NCBI RefSeq assembly: GCF_004193175.1
Contig: NZ_SAUH01000001.1
Location: forward strand, 5,427,501-5,491,500
Direction of reading: 5' to 3'
DNA from: Streptomyces sp. RFCAC02
GTDB lineage: Bacteria > Actinomycetota > Actinomycetes > Streptomycetales > Streptomycetaceae
Length of the DNA stretch: 64,000 nt
Part shown: in pieces, positions 1 through 7,645 of the stretch
Numbering within the stretch: position 1 is the stretch's first letter
Layout of the letters: every line of letters begins with the position of its first letter
The notes under the pieces: model-generated
What the model saw: only the letters and a program-made list of their open reading frames with translations
Told to the model about the DNA's origin: nothing
Databases searched by the model: none
Made by a program: the position numbers and the translations under genes

Positions 1-161
1 GCCGCACCGGAGGGCTCGCCGCCCAGGCCACGCACAACCGTGCCGCCGCCCGGGCGCTCGCCGGCCTGCTGCGCCGCCTCCCCGAGGCCGTACGCCGCCG
101 CAGGCCCGTCCCGCCCCGGCTGGTGCGGCAGCTCCGGGTCCTCGGCGAACTCGGCGGCTGA
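1..161 (+). CDS. C-terminal end of an unidentified protein (5' truncated)
   Basis: The third forward frame is open from the window edge to a TGA at 159-161 and gives about 52 residues ending in LRVLGELGG. It is rich in Arg, Ala and Leu with G/C-ended codons, as expected of a real gene in this genome. No domain can be recognised from this fragment, so I assign no function. It converges on the ZIP transporter gene, whose stop lies 15 bp further on. Confidence 0.5.
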   Translation, partial: RTGGLAAQATHNRAAARALAGLLRRLPEAVRRRRPVPPRLVRQLRVLGELGG

Positions 162-176
162 CCGGCCCGCGCCGCG

Positions 177-926
177 TCAGAGGTGGGAGAGCGTGAAGGA
201 CACCAGGAAGCCGCACACCGTGATCAACCCGATCGCCAGTTGGGCGTCCTCGAAGGCCTCGGGGATCATCGTGTCGGCGACCATGGCGAGGATCGCGCCC
301 GCCGCCACCGCCGTGACGGCCGCCACCACCGCGTCGGGCGCGCCGCCCACGACCGCGCAGCCGAGGACGGCGGCCACCGTCCCCGCGGCCGCGATGGCGC
401 CCCACACGCCGAAGACGTAGCCGGGCCGCCGGCCAGCGCGGCGCATGCCGGCGGAGCTGGACAGCCCCTCGGGCACATTGCTGATGAACACGGCGGCCAC
501 CGTCACGAGGCTCACCGCGCCGCCGTCCGCGAGACCCACCCCGATCACCGCCGACTCGGGCACCCCGTCCAGCAGCGCCCCGAGGGCCAGGGCGAGGCCC
601 GACCCCTCGTGCTCGCGCTCCGACGGCTGCTGCCCGCCCGACCGCTTGCGGTGCCGCGCGCCGCGGCGGGCGAGCCACACGTTCCCGCCGGTGTAGGCGA
701 GGGCGCCGCAGACCGTACCGACGGCGGCCGGCACGAGACCGCCCTGGTCGTACGCCTCGCCCACCAGCTCGAACGAGACCGCCGACAGCAGCACGCCGGC
801 GCCGAACGCCATCACCGCCGCCACGACCCGGCGCGGCACCCGCACCGTGTAGCCCACGGCCGCGCCGACGAGCAGGGCCGCTCCGGCCACGAACCCCCAC
901 AGTCCGGACTCGAACACCGGGCTCAC
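177..926 (-). CDS. ZIP-family metal cation transporter
   Basis: This 249-residue membrane protein has about eight hydrophobic segments and a basic, histidine-containing loop between segments 3 and 4 (residues about 86-107). Two ZIP signature helices are visible: DGVPES at 120-125 and SNVPEG at 149-154, equivalent to the metal-binding HNxPEG motifs. Members import zinc or other divalent cations. The usual histidine before the first PE motif is Asp here, so metal preference cannot be inferred. I chose GTG 926 rather than the longer open frame to 1040 because hydrophobic sequence begins right after it and its start overlaps the stop of a short upstream ORF with a strong ribosome site. Confidence 0.8.
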   Translation of the reverse strand: MSPVFESGLWGFVAGAALLVGAAVGYTVRVPRRVVAAVMAFGAGVLLSAVSFELVGEAYDQGGLVPAAVGTVCGALAYTGGNVWLARRGARHRKRSGGQQPSEREHEGSGLALALGALLDGVPESAVIGVGLADGGAVSLVTVAAVFISNVPEGLSSSAGMRRAGRRPGYVFGVWGAIAAAGTVAAVLGCAVVGGAPDAVVAAVTAVAAGAILAMVADTMIPEAFEDAQLAIGLITVCGFLVSFTLSHL

Positions 927-964
927 GGGTACGCCCCGGCGTCCTCCGCCAGCACAGCACGCAT
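923..964 (-). CDS. 13-codon upstream ORF translationally coupled to the ZIP gene
   Basis: ATG at 964 is preceded by AAGGAG at good spacing, whereas the ZIP gene itself has no comparable site close to its GTG. The small ORF reads MRAVLAEDAGAYP and its TGA overlaps the GTG start (GTGA). This is the geometry of translational coupling. The peptide resembles the first residues of NarL-type response regulators (MRVVLAED), so it may instead be a relic. No homologue is known to me. Confidence 0.4.
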   Translation of the reverse strand: MRAVLAEDAGAYP

Positions 965-1084
965 CGTCCCGCTCCTTCCGCCGCCCGTACGACCGACGTC
1001 TACCCGGTGTCCCAGTCGTAGCACGCGACTCGGACATCACGGGCCGTCAGCGCGGCCGGGCGGCGGCGGACCGCCGGGCGGGCG

Positions 1085-2043
1085 TCAGGCGTCGGTGGAC
1101 GTGAACCGCGTGTGGGCCAGCACCAGCGCGCCGACCGAGATGACGGCGAGTACGGCCAGGTACGGCCAGCCGGTCGCCGTCTGGTCGTCGCCCATCGGGG
1201 TGCGGAACATCTGCGCGAGCCCGTTGACGAGCGACACGTCGATCAGCGTCTGGCGCAGGTCCTGCAGGCTCTCGCCGAACATGAACAGGCTCACCACCAG
1301 CGGCAGCAGCACGACCCCGAACATCGTCGTGATCGCGCCGGCCGAGTGCCGCAGCATCGTCCCGACGGCGAGCCCCAGCACACCGAGCAGCGACACGAAC
1401 AGCGCCGCGCCCACCGTCGCGCCCATCCAGTGCCCGCCGGTCGCGACGATCTCGCCGTTCTCGACGGACGACTCCATGAGTTCGTCCACGCCCCACTCGG
1501 GGACGGTCTGTCCGCCGAGCATCGAACTCTGCACCAGCGCCGTGAGGACGCACGTGACGAGCGTCAGGACGAACGACAGCCGAAGAAGACCACGGTCTTC
1601 GCGAGCAGCACGCGGCCCCGGTTCGGGCAGGCGGTCAGGGTCGTGCGGATCATCCCGGTGCTGTACTCGGAGGTGATGACGAGCACGCCCAGCGGGATCA
1701 CGCACAACTGCCCGAAGATCAGGCCGAACAGGCCGCCGGACAGCAGCGGCATCCCCACGTAGTCGTCACCGCTCTGCGTGGCCGCGTACAGCAGGCCGAT
1801 GCCGAAGGTCAGGATGAACAGCAGGGCGAGCGTCCACACAGTGGAGCGCACGGTGCGGATCTTCGTCCACTCCGACCGCACGGCGTCGCCGAAACCCGCC
1901 GTGTGCTGAGGCAGCGGCGACCCGTAGCCGGGCGCCATCTGCTGCGGCGGCACGTGCGGACCGGCCTGCGGGGGGTACGGCGCGCCCGGCGCGGGAGAGG
2001 GGGCGTACGGCTGCGACGCGGGCATCGGGGGAGGCGTGCTCAT
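1085..2043 (-). pseudogene. ABC-2 type permease, split by a single-base frameshift
   Basis: The reading frame from ATG 2043 encodes a Pro/Gln-rich cytoplasmic leader and the first membrane segments, ending in AKTVVFFG. The next residues of a normal protein, LSFVLTLVTC, are found only in the neighbouring frame, which continues to TGA at 1085. One missing base near 1580 (GGCTG where GGCCTG is expected) explains the switch; repaired, the protein is 319 residues with about six membrane segments. It is the membrane partner of the adjacent ATPase and its ATG overlaps that gene's TGA (ATGA). Both halves keep normal codon use, so this is either a very recent mutation or a sequence error. The substrate is unknown. 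Confidence 0.8.
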
Positions 2044-3104
2044 CGGACATCCTGGGTGTTCGGAACGGCGGGCGTGGGGGCGTACGGGGCGGCCGGGGCG
2101 CCGTGCGGGGACGGCGGCGCGTACGGTCCCTGCGGCGGGGCGCCGTGGGGCGGCTGCTGCGCCGGCGGACCCTGGGGTCCGGCGCCCGCCGCCATCCGGT
2201 AGTCGACCGCACCCTGCGTCATCCGCATGTACGCCTCCTCCAGCGACGCGTGGTGCGGCGACAGCTCCCACAGCCGCGCCTCCGCGTCGTGCGCGAGGTC
2301 GCTGATCCTCGGCAGCGGCAGCCCGGTCACGCGCAGCGCCCCGTCCTGCTCGGCGACGATCTGCGCGCCGGCCGCCCGCAGCGCCCCGGTGAGGGCCTCG
2401 CGCTCCCGGTCGAGACCGTCGGCGACCCGCACCCGGGCGAAGTCCGAGGCGTTGTGCGCGATGAACTCGCGCACCGGCTGGTCCGCCATGAGCTGCCCGC
2501 GCCCGATGACGATCAGGTGGTCCGCCGTCTGCGCCATCTCGCTCATCAGGTGGCTGGAGACGAACACCGTCCGACCCTGCGCCGCGAGCCCCCGCATCAG
2601 GCCGCGGACCCACAGGATGCCCTCCGGGTCGAGGCCGTTCACCGGCTCGTCGAACAGCAGCACCGGCGGGTCGCCGAGCAGCGCGGCGGCGATGCCGAGG
2701 CGCTGGCCCATGCCGAGCGAGAAGCCCTTCGACCGCTTGTCCGCCACGCTCTGCAGCCCGACCATGGCCAGGACCTCGTCCACCCGGCGGTCCGGTATGC
2801 CGGCGAGCCGGGCGAGGCACGTCAGGTGCGCGCGGGCGCTGCGTCCGCCGTGCTTCGCGTTGGCGTCCAGCAGGGCCCCGACGGTGCGCGGCGCGTTCGG
2901 CAGCGAGCGGAACGGGTGGCCTGCGACCGTCACACTGCCCGCGGTCGGCCGGTCCAGGCCGAGGATCATCCGCATGGTGGTGGACTTCCCCGCGCCGTTC
3001 GGGCCGAGGAACCCGGTCACCTTGCCGGGCTGGAGCCGGAACGACAGGTTGTACACGGCCGTCTTCGAGCCGTAGCTCTTGGTCAGGCCGACCGCTTCGA
3101 TCAT
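2040..3104 (-). CDS. ABC transporter ATP-binding protein
   Basis: A 354-residue ABC ATPase: Walker A GPNGAGKST near residues 34-42, signature FSLGMGQR near 130, Walker B VLLFDEP near 146-152, and the H-loop in VSSHLM. After the nucleotide-binding domain (to about residue 290) comes a low-complexity Pro/Gly/Gln tail that matches the Pro/Gln leader of the permease. The subfamily (DrrA/NatA type) works in drug, lipid or peptide export. Two ATGs lie at the start; the second (3104) is preferred because GGAG sits 7 nt before it and only 1 nt before the first (3110). It forms an operon with the frameshifted permease through a 4-bp overlap. Confidence 0.9.
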   Translation of the reverse strand: MIEAVGLTKSYGSKTAVYNLSFRLQPGKVTGFLGPNGAGKSTTMRMILGLDRPTAGSVTVAGHPFRSLPNAPRTVGALLDANAKHGGRSARAHLTCLARLAGIPDRRVDEVLAMVGLQSVADKRSKGFSLGMGQRLGIAAALLGDPPVLLFDEPVNGLDPEGILWVRGLMRGLAAQGRTVFVSSHLMSEMAQTADHLIVIGRGQLMADQPVREFIAHNASDFARVRVADGLDREREALTGALRAAGAQIVAEQDGALRVTGLPLPRISDLAHDAEARLWELSPHHASLEEAYMRMTQGAVDYRMAAGAGPQGPPAQQPPHGAPPQGPYAPPSPHGAPAAPYAPTPAVPNTQDVR

Positions 3105-3141
3105 GTCCATACTCCGTGCAACCGGGAACGCGCGAAAACAC

Positions 3142-3156
3142 CGACTCTAGGAGTCG
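3142..3156. promoter_or_regulatory. 15-bp palindrome in the ABC exporter promoter
   Basis: CGACTC-tag-GAGTCG is a perfect inverted repeat 38 bp upstream of the ATPase start. On the minus strand it contains TAGAGT, a plausible -10 hexamer, so a bound repressor would block transcription of the exporter operon. The protein that binds it is not identified. Confidence 0.35.
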
Positions 3157-3217
3157 CCGGGGTCGGCCGGATCGCTGTTTCGTCCCAGGCGTGTAACCGC
3201 TGGTCGCGCCGGGTGTC

Positions 3218-4591
3218 TCAGGCCGGGCCGACGGCCAGGCGCAGCCCGAAGTGGTCGATCGTCGGCGGCACCGGCGCGTCCGCGCGCGGAGCGCCGGGGG
3301 AGAGGACGGCGTACGCGCGGTCGGCGATGAGCGCGGCGAGCCAGGCGGTGGCGGTCAGCAGGACGACGTTCTCGCCCGGGCACACGCCGGGGCCGCCGCT
3401 GAACGGGACCAGGGCGGGGTCGCGTTCCGCCCGGCCGTCCAGCCAGATCTCCGGCACGAACGCGTCGCCGTAGGGTCCGGCAGGGCGGGCGCGGTGGAAG
3501 TACGGCGTGAAGGCCGCGAACGCCGTCCCGGCCGGCACGACGGTGCCGTGCCACACCGTGTCCCCGGTGCTCTCGCGCAGCAGCAGGGGAGTCGTGGGCC
3601 ACAGGCGTACGGCCTCCTCCACGCACGCCCGGAGGTACGGCAGCGGCCGTGGCGACGCCGGGTCGCCGTCGGCGGCCTCGGCGCGCGCCCGTTCGGCGGC
3701 TTCCGGGTGCCCGGCCAGCAGGGCCAGCGTCCGCAGCGTCGCGGCCCCCGCGGCGTCGAACGCGAACAGCCAGTGCGGCACCTGGCCCGCGGCCTCCGTG
3801 TCCGACGCTCCGGCCTCCGCGGCCGCTTCGGGGAGCCGTCCGGCCAGTGTGTCGGGGCCGGCCGCCGCGACGGCGGGGGCGAGCCGGTCGAGGAAGGCGG
3901 CACGGGCGCTGTGACGCCTCGGCATCAGGAACGACCAGTTCCCCGCCGATCTGAGCCGTGCCAGCCGGTCCGTGAGGAGGTCGTCGCCGGCCGCCCCGTC
4001 GCCGAGCACGACGCGCCGCACGGACCGCCACCAGCCGACGGCGAACCCGTCCCAGGTGAGGCACCCGTCCGCCGCGCGCAGGACACCGGCCGCCTCGTCC
4101 GCGACCCGTGCGGTGACGGCCGGCGCGAGATCGTGCAGCGGGCGCCGCCACTGCAGCGCCCGCTCGTTGACCTCCCGACGCGCGGCACGGCGCGGCCCTC
4201 GCGTGATCAGCGAGCCGTGCGGCTGGAAGCGGTCGAGCGCGCGCCGCTTCTCCCACGCCGCGGGCGTGAACGGGTCGGGCGTCTCCGCCAGCATCCGCGC
4301 CAGGTCGTCCGGTTCGAGCACGACGGCGACGTCGCGCCCGGCGGGTGTGAGACGCAGCGGCCCCGGACCGTACCGCTCGCGCAGGCGGCACAGCTCGTCG
4401 ATCGCCCCCCGGTCCGCGCGGGCGCGCTGCGCGAGGGCCATCGGCAGCGGGCGGCGCCGGATCACGCCCTCGGCGAGCGCGGGCAGCAGCAGCCGCGCGA
4501 CCAGGCGCGTCTGGTCGGCCGCCCGCACCCGGGGCAGGGTGCCGACGGGCGTGGGGCCGGTGGACGGGAGGGCGAAGGAGTGCGGAGTCAC
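3218..4591 (-). CDS. Cytochrome P450
   Basis: A 457-residue P450. The heme-binding loop FSGGPGVCPG lies at residues 398-407 with the cysteine ligand at 404. The K-helix ExxR is E326-R329. The I-helix reads AFDAAGAAT near 277-285 and lacks the usual acidic-Thr pair in its classical form. It would hydroxylate or otherwise oxidise a small molecule using a separate ferredoxin; no ferredoxin or reductase gene is adjacent. GTG 4591 has GGGGAAG about 9 nt upstream. It lies 28 bp downstream of the sigma factor gene on the same strand, so the two may be co-transcribed. The substrate cannot be told from sequence. Confidence 0.9.
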   Translation of the reverse strand: MTPHSFALPSTGPTPVGTLPRVRAADQTRLVARLLLPALAEGVIRRRPLPMALAQRARADRGAIDELCRLRERYGPGPLRLTPAGRDVAVVLEPDDLARMLAETPDPFTPAAWEKRRALDRFQPHGSLITRGPRRAARREVNERALQWRRPLHDLAPAVTARVADEAAGVLRAADGCLTWDGFAVGWWRSVRRVVLGDGAAGDDLLTDRLARLRSAGNWSFLMPRRHSARAAFLDRLAPAVAAAGPDTLAGRLPEAAAEAGASDTEAAGQVPHWLFAFDAAGAATLRTLALLAGHPEAAERARAEAADGDPASPRPLPYLRACVEEAVRLWPTTPLLLRESTGDTVWHGTVVPAGTAFAAFTPYFHRARPAGPYGDAFVPEIWLDGRAERDPALVPFSGGPGVCPGENVVLLTATAWLAALIADRAYAVLSPGAPRADAPVPPTIDHFGLRLAVGPA

Positions 4592-4619
4592 GGGCGTCCG
4601 CTTCCCCGCGGCCGTCCGG

Positions 4620-5672
4620 TCATGCCGCCGCGCGGCGGCCGGCGGGCCGTGCGCCGCGCTCCGTGCCGGGCGCGGCGCCGGTCTCCGCCTCGGCCTCCCC
4701 GGGGCCCTCGACCTGTTCCCTGATCCGTTCGCAGGCGCGGGCCAGCAGCCGGGACACGTGCATCTGCGAGATGCCGAGCCGCCGGGCGATGCGGCTCTGC
4801 GTCATGCCGTGGAAGAACCGCAGGTAGAGGATCTCCCGCTCGCGCTCGGGGAGTTCCCGCAGCGGGGAGCGGACGGACTCGCGGTCCACCACGCGGTCGA
4901 AGCCGGGCTCGGGCTCGCCGAGGGTGTCCATGAGGGAGTAGTCGCCGTCGGACCCCGGCAGCTCGGCGTTCAGCGACAGGGTGCTGTAGCTCTCCAGCGC
5001 TTCGAGGCCGGTGCGGACCTCGTCCTCCGTCAGGCCGGAGTGCTCGGCGATCTGCTCGACGCTCGGGCCGCGCTCGTCGATGCGGTAGGTGAGCTGGCGG
5101 GCGGCGGCGCGCACGCGGTTGCGCAGCTCCTGCGTGCGGCGCGGGACGTGCAGCCCCCACATGTGGTCGCGGAAGTGGCGCTTGACCTCGCCCACGATGG
5201 TCGGCACGGCGTAGCTCTCGAACGGCCGCCCCCTGCTGGGGTCGTACCGGTGGACGGCCTTCACGAGCCCGAGCGCCGCGACCTGCTCCAGGTCTTCAAG
5301 GGCCTCCCCCCGGTCACGGAACGTCCGGGCCAGCCGGTCGGCCATGGGGATCCAGGCGCAGACCACCTCGCGCAGCAGTTGGTCCCGTTCGGGACACGGC
5401 GGGAGTTCGGCGATGCGTTCGAACTGCCGCCGGGTGTCGGGGGCGTCGTCGTGCGGGTGGCGTCCCCTGCGCCGGGCGCGGGGCTGCGCCGGCCCGGATC
5501 CGGGGGACGCCGACGGTGACCCGGAGGGGGCGGTCCGGCGTCGCCGGGGGACGGCGGGACGGGAGTGTTCATCTGTTCTCCCAGGTGAGGGGGCGCGCGT
5601 TCGGCTCGGTGCTCGCCACGGGAGTCGGGACTGCGTTCCCCTCAGTCTGCCGGTGATTCGCGAATCACACAT
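4620..5672 (-). CDS. SigB/SigF-family RNA polymerase sigma factor, N-terminus uncertain
   Basis: From about HDDAPDTRR onward the protein is a complete SigB/F/G-type factor: region 2 (LEDLEQVAALGLVKAVHRYDP), region 3, and a region 4 helix-turn-helix (MTQSRIARRLGISQMHVSRLLARA). Such factors direct stress and sporulation genes and are normally held by HATPase anti-sigma factors. The only in-frame start is ATG 5672, with no good ribosome site. A well-placed ATG at 5572 (GGGAG, 7 nt) is in another frame, and codon bias shifts from that frame into the sigma frame within about 15 codons, near the G5 run at 5546-5550. A one-base indel there is likely, so the true start is probably 5572. Confidence 0.85.
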   Translation of the reverse strand: MCDSRITGRLRGTQSRLPWRAPSRTRAPSPGRTDEHSRPAVPRRRRTAPSGSPSASPGSGPAQPRARRRGRHPHDDAPDTRRQFERIAELPPCPERDQLLREVVCAWIPMADRLARTFRDRGEALEDLEQVAALGLVKAVHRYDPSRGRPFESYAVPTIVGEVKRHFRDHMWGLHVPRRTQELRNRVRAAARQLTYRIDERGPSVEQIAEHSGLTEDEVRTGLEALESYSTLSLNAELPGSDGDYSLMDTLGEPEPGFDRVVDRESVRSPLRELPEREREILYLRFFHGMTQSRIARRLGISQMHVSRLLARACERIREQVEGPGEAEAETGAAPGTERGARPAGRRAAA

Positions 5673-5702
5673 CTCGGGAATGTCGGGAATGTCGTTCCGC
5701 AG

Positions 5703-5727
5703 GTTTTCCCGGGCCGCGCCTGGTTAC
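5703..5727 (+). promoter_or_regulatory. SigB-like promoter for the CBS-domain gene
   Basis: GTTT at 5703-5706 and GGTTAC at 5722-5727 are separated by 15 bp. This matches the Streptomyces SigB-type consensus (GTTT, 14-16 bp, GGGTAC/T) at nine of ten positions. It lies about 46 bp before the ribosome site of the CBS gene and diverges from the sigma gene itself. Assignment is by eye. Confidence 0.45.
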
Positions 5728-5772
5728 CCGCCAGCCGCGACCCAGCAGCCACGTCCATGGGAGATGACCGTC

Positions 5773-6192
5773 ATGGCCCAGACCGTTGCCGACCTGATGA
5801 CCCGCGAGCCCGCCACCATCGGCGCGGAGGAGTCCGTCGCGGACGCGGCGCGGCTGATGAAGCACCGCGACACCGGCGACGTCGCGATCACCGACGGGGG
5901 GCGCCTCGTCGGCGTCGTCACCGACCGGGACATAGCCGTCCGGGTCGTCGCGGACGACCGCGGCGGCGACACACCGGTACGGGACGCCGCCAGCACCCGC
6001 GACCTCGTCACCGTCGCACCCGACAGCGGACTGTCCGACGCCGCCCGCCTCATGCGGGAGCGCTCCGTGCGCAGGCTGCCCGTCGTCAGCGACGGCGAAC
6101 TCGTCGGCATGCTGGCCCTCGGCGACCTCGCGATCGAGCTGGACTCCGACTCGGGGCTCGCCGCCATCGCCGCCGCCGAGCCGAACCGCTGA
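5773..6192 (+). CDS. Tandem CBS-domain protein
   Basis: A 139-residue soluble protein made of two CBS motifs (about residues 7-60 and 72-127; hallmark stretches GVVTDRDIAVRV and GMLALGDLAIEL). CBS pairs bind adenine nucleotides or other ligands and act as energy or stress sensors; in actinomycetes, stand-alone pairs are common dormancy or stress genes. Start ATG 5773 is preferred over 5764 because GGGAG directly abuts the latter and sits 9 nt before the former. It is followed after 9 bp by a DUF2267 gene and preceded by a SigB-like promoter, so I infer general-stress expression. Confidence 0.85.
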   Translation: MAQTVADLMTREPATIGAEESVADAARLMKHRDTGDVAITDGGRLVGVVTDRDIAVRVVADDRGGDTPVRDAASTRDLVTVAPDSGLSDAARLMRERSVRRLPVVSDGELVGMLALGDLAIELDSDSGLAAIAAAEPNR

Positions 6193-6201
6193 GGGGGCGT
6201 C

Positions 6202-6585
6202 ATGACGTACGGAGAGTTCCTCAGCAAGGTCCGAGAGAGCGGCGACTACCCCGACGAGGAGGCCGCCACCGTCGTCGAGGCGGTGGTGCGCACCCTCGGC
6301 GAACGGCTGCCGGCCCACTCGTCCCAGCACCTCGCCGACCAGCTCCCCGACCCGGTCGCCGACATCCTGGAAGGCGCGGGCGACGGCGGCACCACGTGGG
6401 GCGTGAGCGAGTTCATCACGCAGGTGGCCACCTACGCCGGCGAGGACGAGGAGACGGCGGAGACCGACACCCGCAACGTCTTCTCCGCCATCACCGAACG
6501 CGTCAGCGGCGGCGAGATGAACAAACTGCTCAGCCAGCTCCCCTCCGGCTACGCCGATCTCTTCGGCTACGCGGAACTGGCCTGA
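6202..6585 (+). CDS. DUF2267 protein
   Basis: A 127-residue acidic protein matching the DUF2267 family: MTYGEFLSKV start, HLADQLP and GEMNKLLSQLP in the second half. It consists of two similar helical halves of about 60 residues. The biochemical function is unknown; in actinomycetes these genes often sit beside CBS-domain and other stress genes, as here. It is 9 bp behind the CBS gene and 4 bp ahead of the epimerase gene, so all are probably one transcript. Confidence 0.85.
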   Translation: MTYGEFLSKVRESGDYPDEEAATVVEAVVRTLGERLPAHSSQHLADQLPDPVADILEGAGDGGTTWGVSEFITQVATYAGEDEETAETDTRNVFSAITERVSGGEMNKLLSQLPSGYADLFGYAELA

Positions 6586-6589
6586 CGCC

Positions 6590-7645
6590 GTGGCGGGCCT
6601 GCGCGTCGTGGTGACCGGCGCAACCGGCAACATCGGCAGCGGCCTCGTCGCGCGCCTCGCGGCCGATCCGGCCGTCGCCGCGGTGACCGGCATCGCACGG
6701 CGCCCGCCGCGCGACGGGTCACCGCCCGGCGTCACCTGGGCGGCGTGCGACGTCACCCGGGACGCGGGGCTCGCCGACGTGTTCGCCGGCGCGGACGTGA
6801 TCGCGCACCTCAGCGTGCTCTTCCAGCCGTCGCACCGGCCGCAGCGGACCTGGAGCACCAACGTCCTGGGCACCTCGCGGGTCCTGGCAGCGGCGGCCGC
6901 CGCCCGCGTCCCGGCGTTCGTCCACGCCTCGTCCGTCGTGGCGTACGCGCCCGCCGGCCCCGGCGCCGGCCGTGTGGCGGAGGACCACCCGACGCACGGC
7001 GCCGACCCGGCGTGCGCCTACGCGCGGGAGAAGGCGTACGCGGAACGGCTCCTCGACGCGTTCGAGGCCCGCAACCCGGGGGTGCGGACCGTCCGGCTGC
7101 GGCCGGGACTCGTCCTGTCGGCGGGCTCGTCCGCGCACCAGCGCCGCGCGTTCGGCGGGCCGTTCATGCCGTCCCGGCTCCCGGGTGTCCTGCCGGCCGC
7201 GCCGGGGGTGCGGTTCCAGGTCCTGCACTCGGACGACGCCGCCGACGCCTTCCACCTGGCCGTGACGCGGCCGGTCACCGGGGCCTTCAACCTCGCCGCC
7301 GACCCGCCCGTGGACGCGGCGCTGCTCGCCCGCCTCACCGGCGCGCGGACGGTCCGCGTCCCGTACGCGGCGCTGCGCGCGGCGACGGCCGCCGCCTGGC
7401 GGCTGCGCCTGTTCGCCACCTCACCGTGGCTGCTCGACGCCGTCGCCGCGCTCCCGCTCATGGACACCGGGCGGGCGCACCGCGAGCTGGGCTGGACACC
7501 GGCCCACTCGGCCGAGGACACCCTCACCGCCCTGCTCGCCGGCCTGCGCGACCGCGCGGGCGCCGACACCCCGCCCCTGCGCGGCCGGCTGCCGGGCGGC
7601 GGCAGGCTGCGCGAGATCCTCACCGGCACCGGAGGCCGCGCATGA
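6590..7645 (+). CDS. NAD-dependent epimerase/dehydratase (extended SDR)
   Basis: A 351-residue extended short-chain dehydrogenase. The Rossmann motif TGATGNIG is at residues 9-16, and the catalytic YAREK (YxxxK) follows a Ser-rich segment (HASSVVAYAP). Members act on nucleotide sugars or other carbonyl substrates. GTG 6590 is only 4 bp after the DUF2267 stop, and the gene's TGA overlaps the next ATG (ATGA), so it belongs to the operon starting at the CBS gene. Its partner flavoprotein and zinc dehydrogenase suggest a redox pathway on a small lipophilic or sugar-linked substrate, but the substrate is unknown. Confidence 0.85.
   Translation: MAGLRVVVTGATGNIGSGLVARLAADPAVAAVTGIARRPPRDGSPPGVTWAACDVTRDAGLADVFAGADVIAHLSVLFQPSHRPQRTWSTNVLGTSRVLAAAAAARVPAFVHASSVVAYAPAGPGAGRVAEDHPTHGADPACAYAREKAYAERLLDAFEARNPGVRTVRLRPGLVLSAGSSAHQRRAFGGPFMPSRLPGVLPAAPGVRFQVLHSDDAADAFHLAVTRPVTGAFNLAADPPVDAALLARLTGARTVRVPYAALRAATAAAWRLRLFATSPWLLDAVAALPLMDTGRAHRELGWTPAHSAEDTLTALLAGLRDRAGADTPPLRGRLPGGGRLREILTGTGGRA

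Noticed and set aside
3218..5672. Secondary-metabolite gene cluster around the P450
   Set aside because: No synthase, ferredoxin or tailoring set is present; a P450 next to a sigma factor is not enough.
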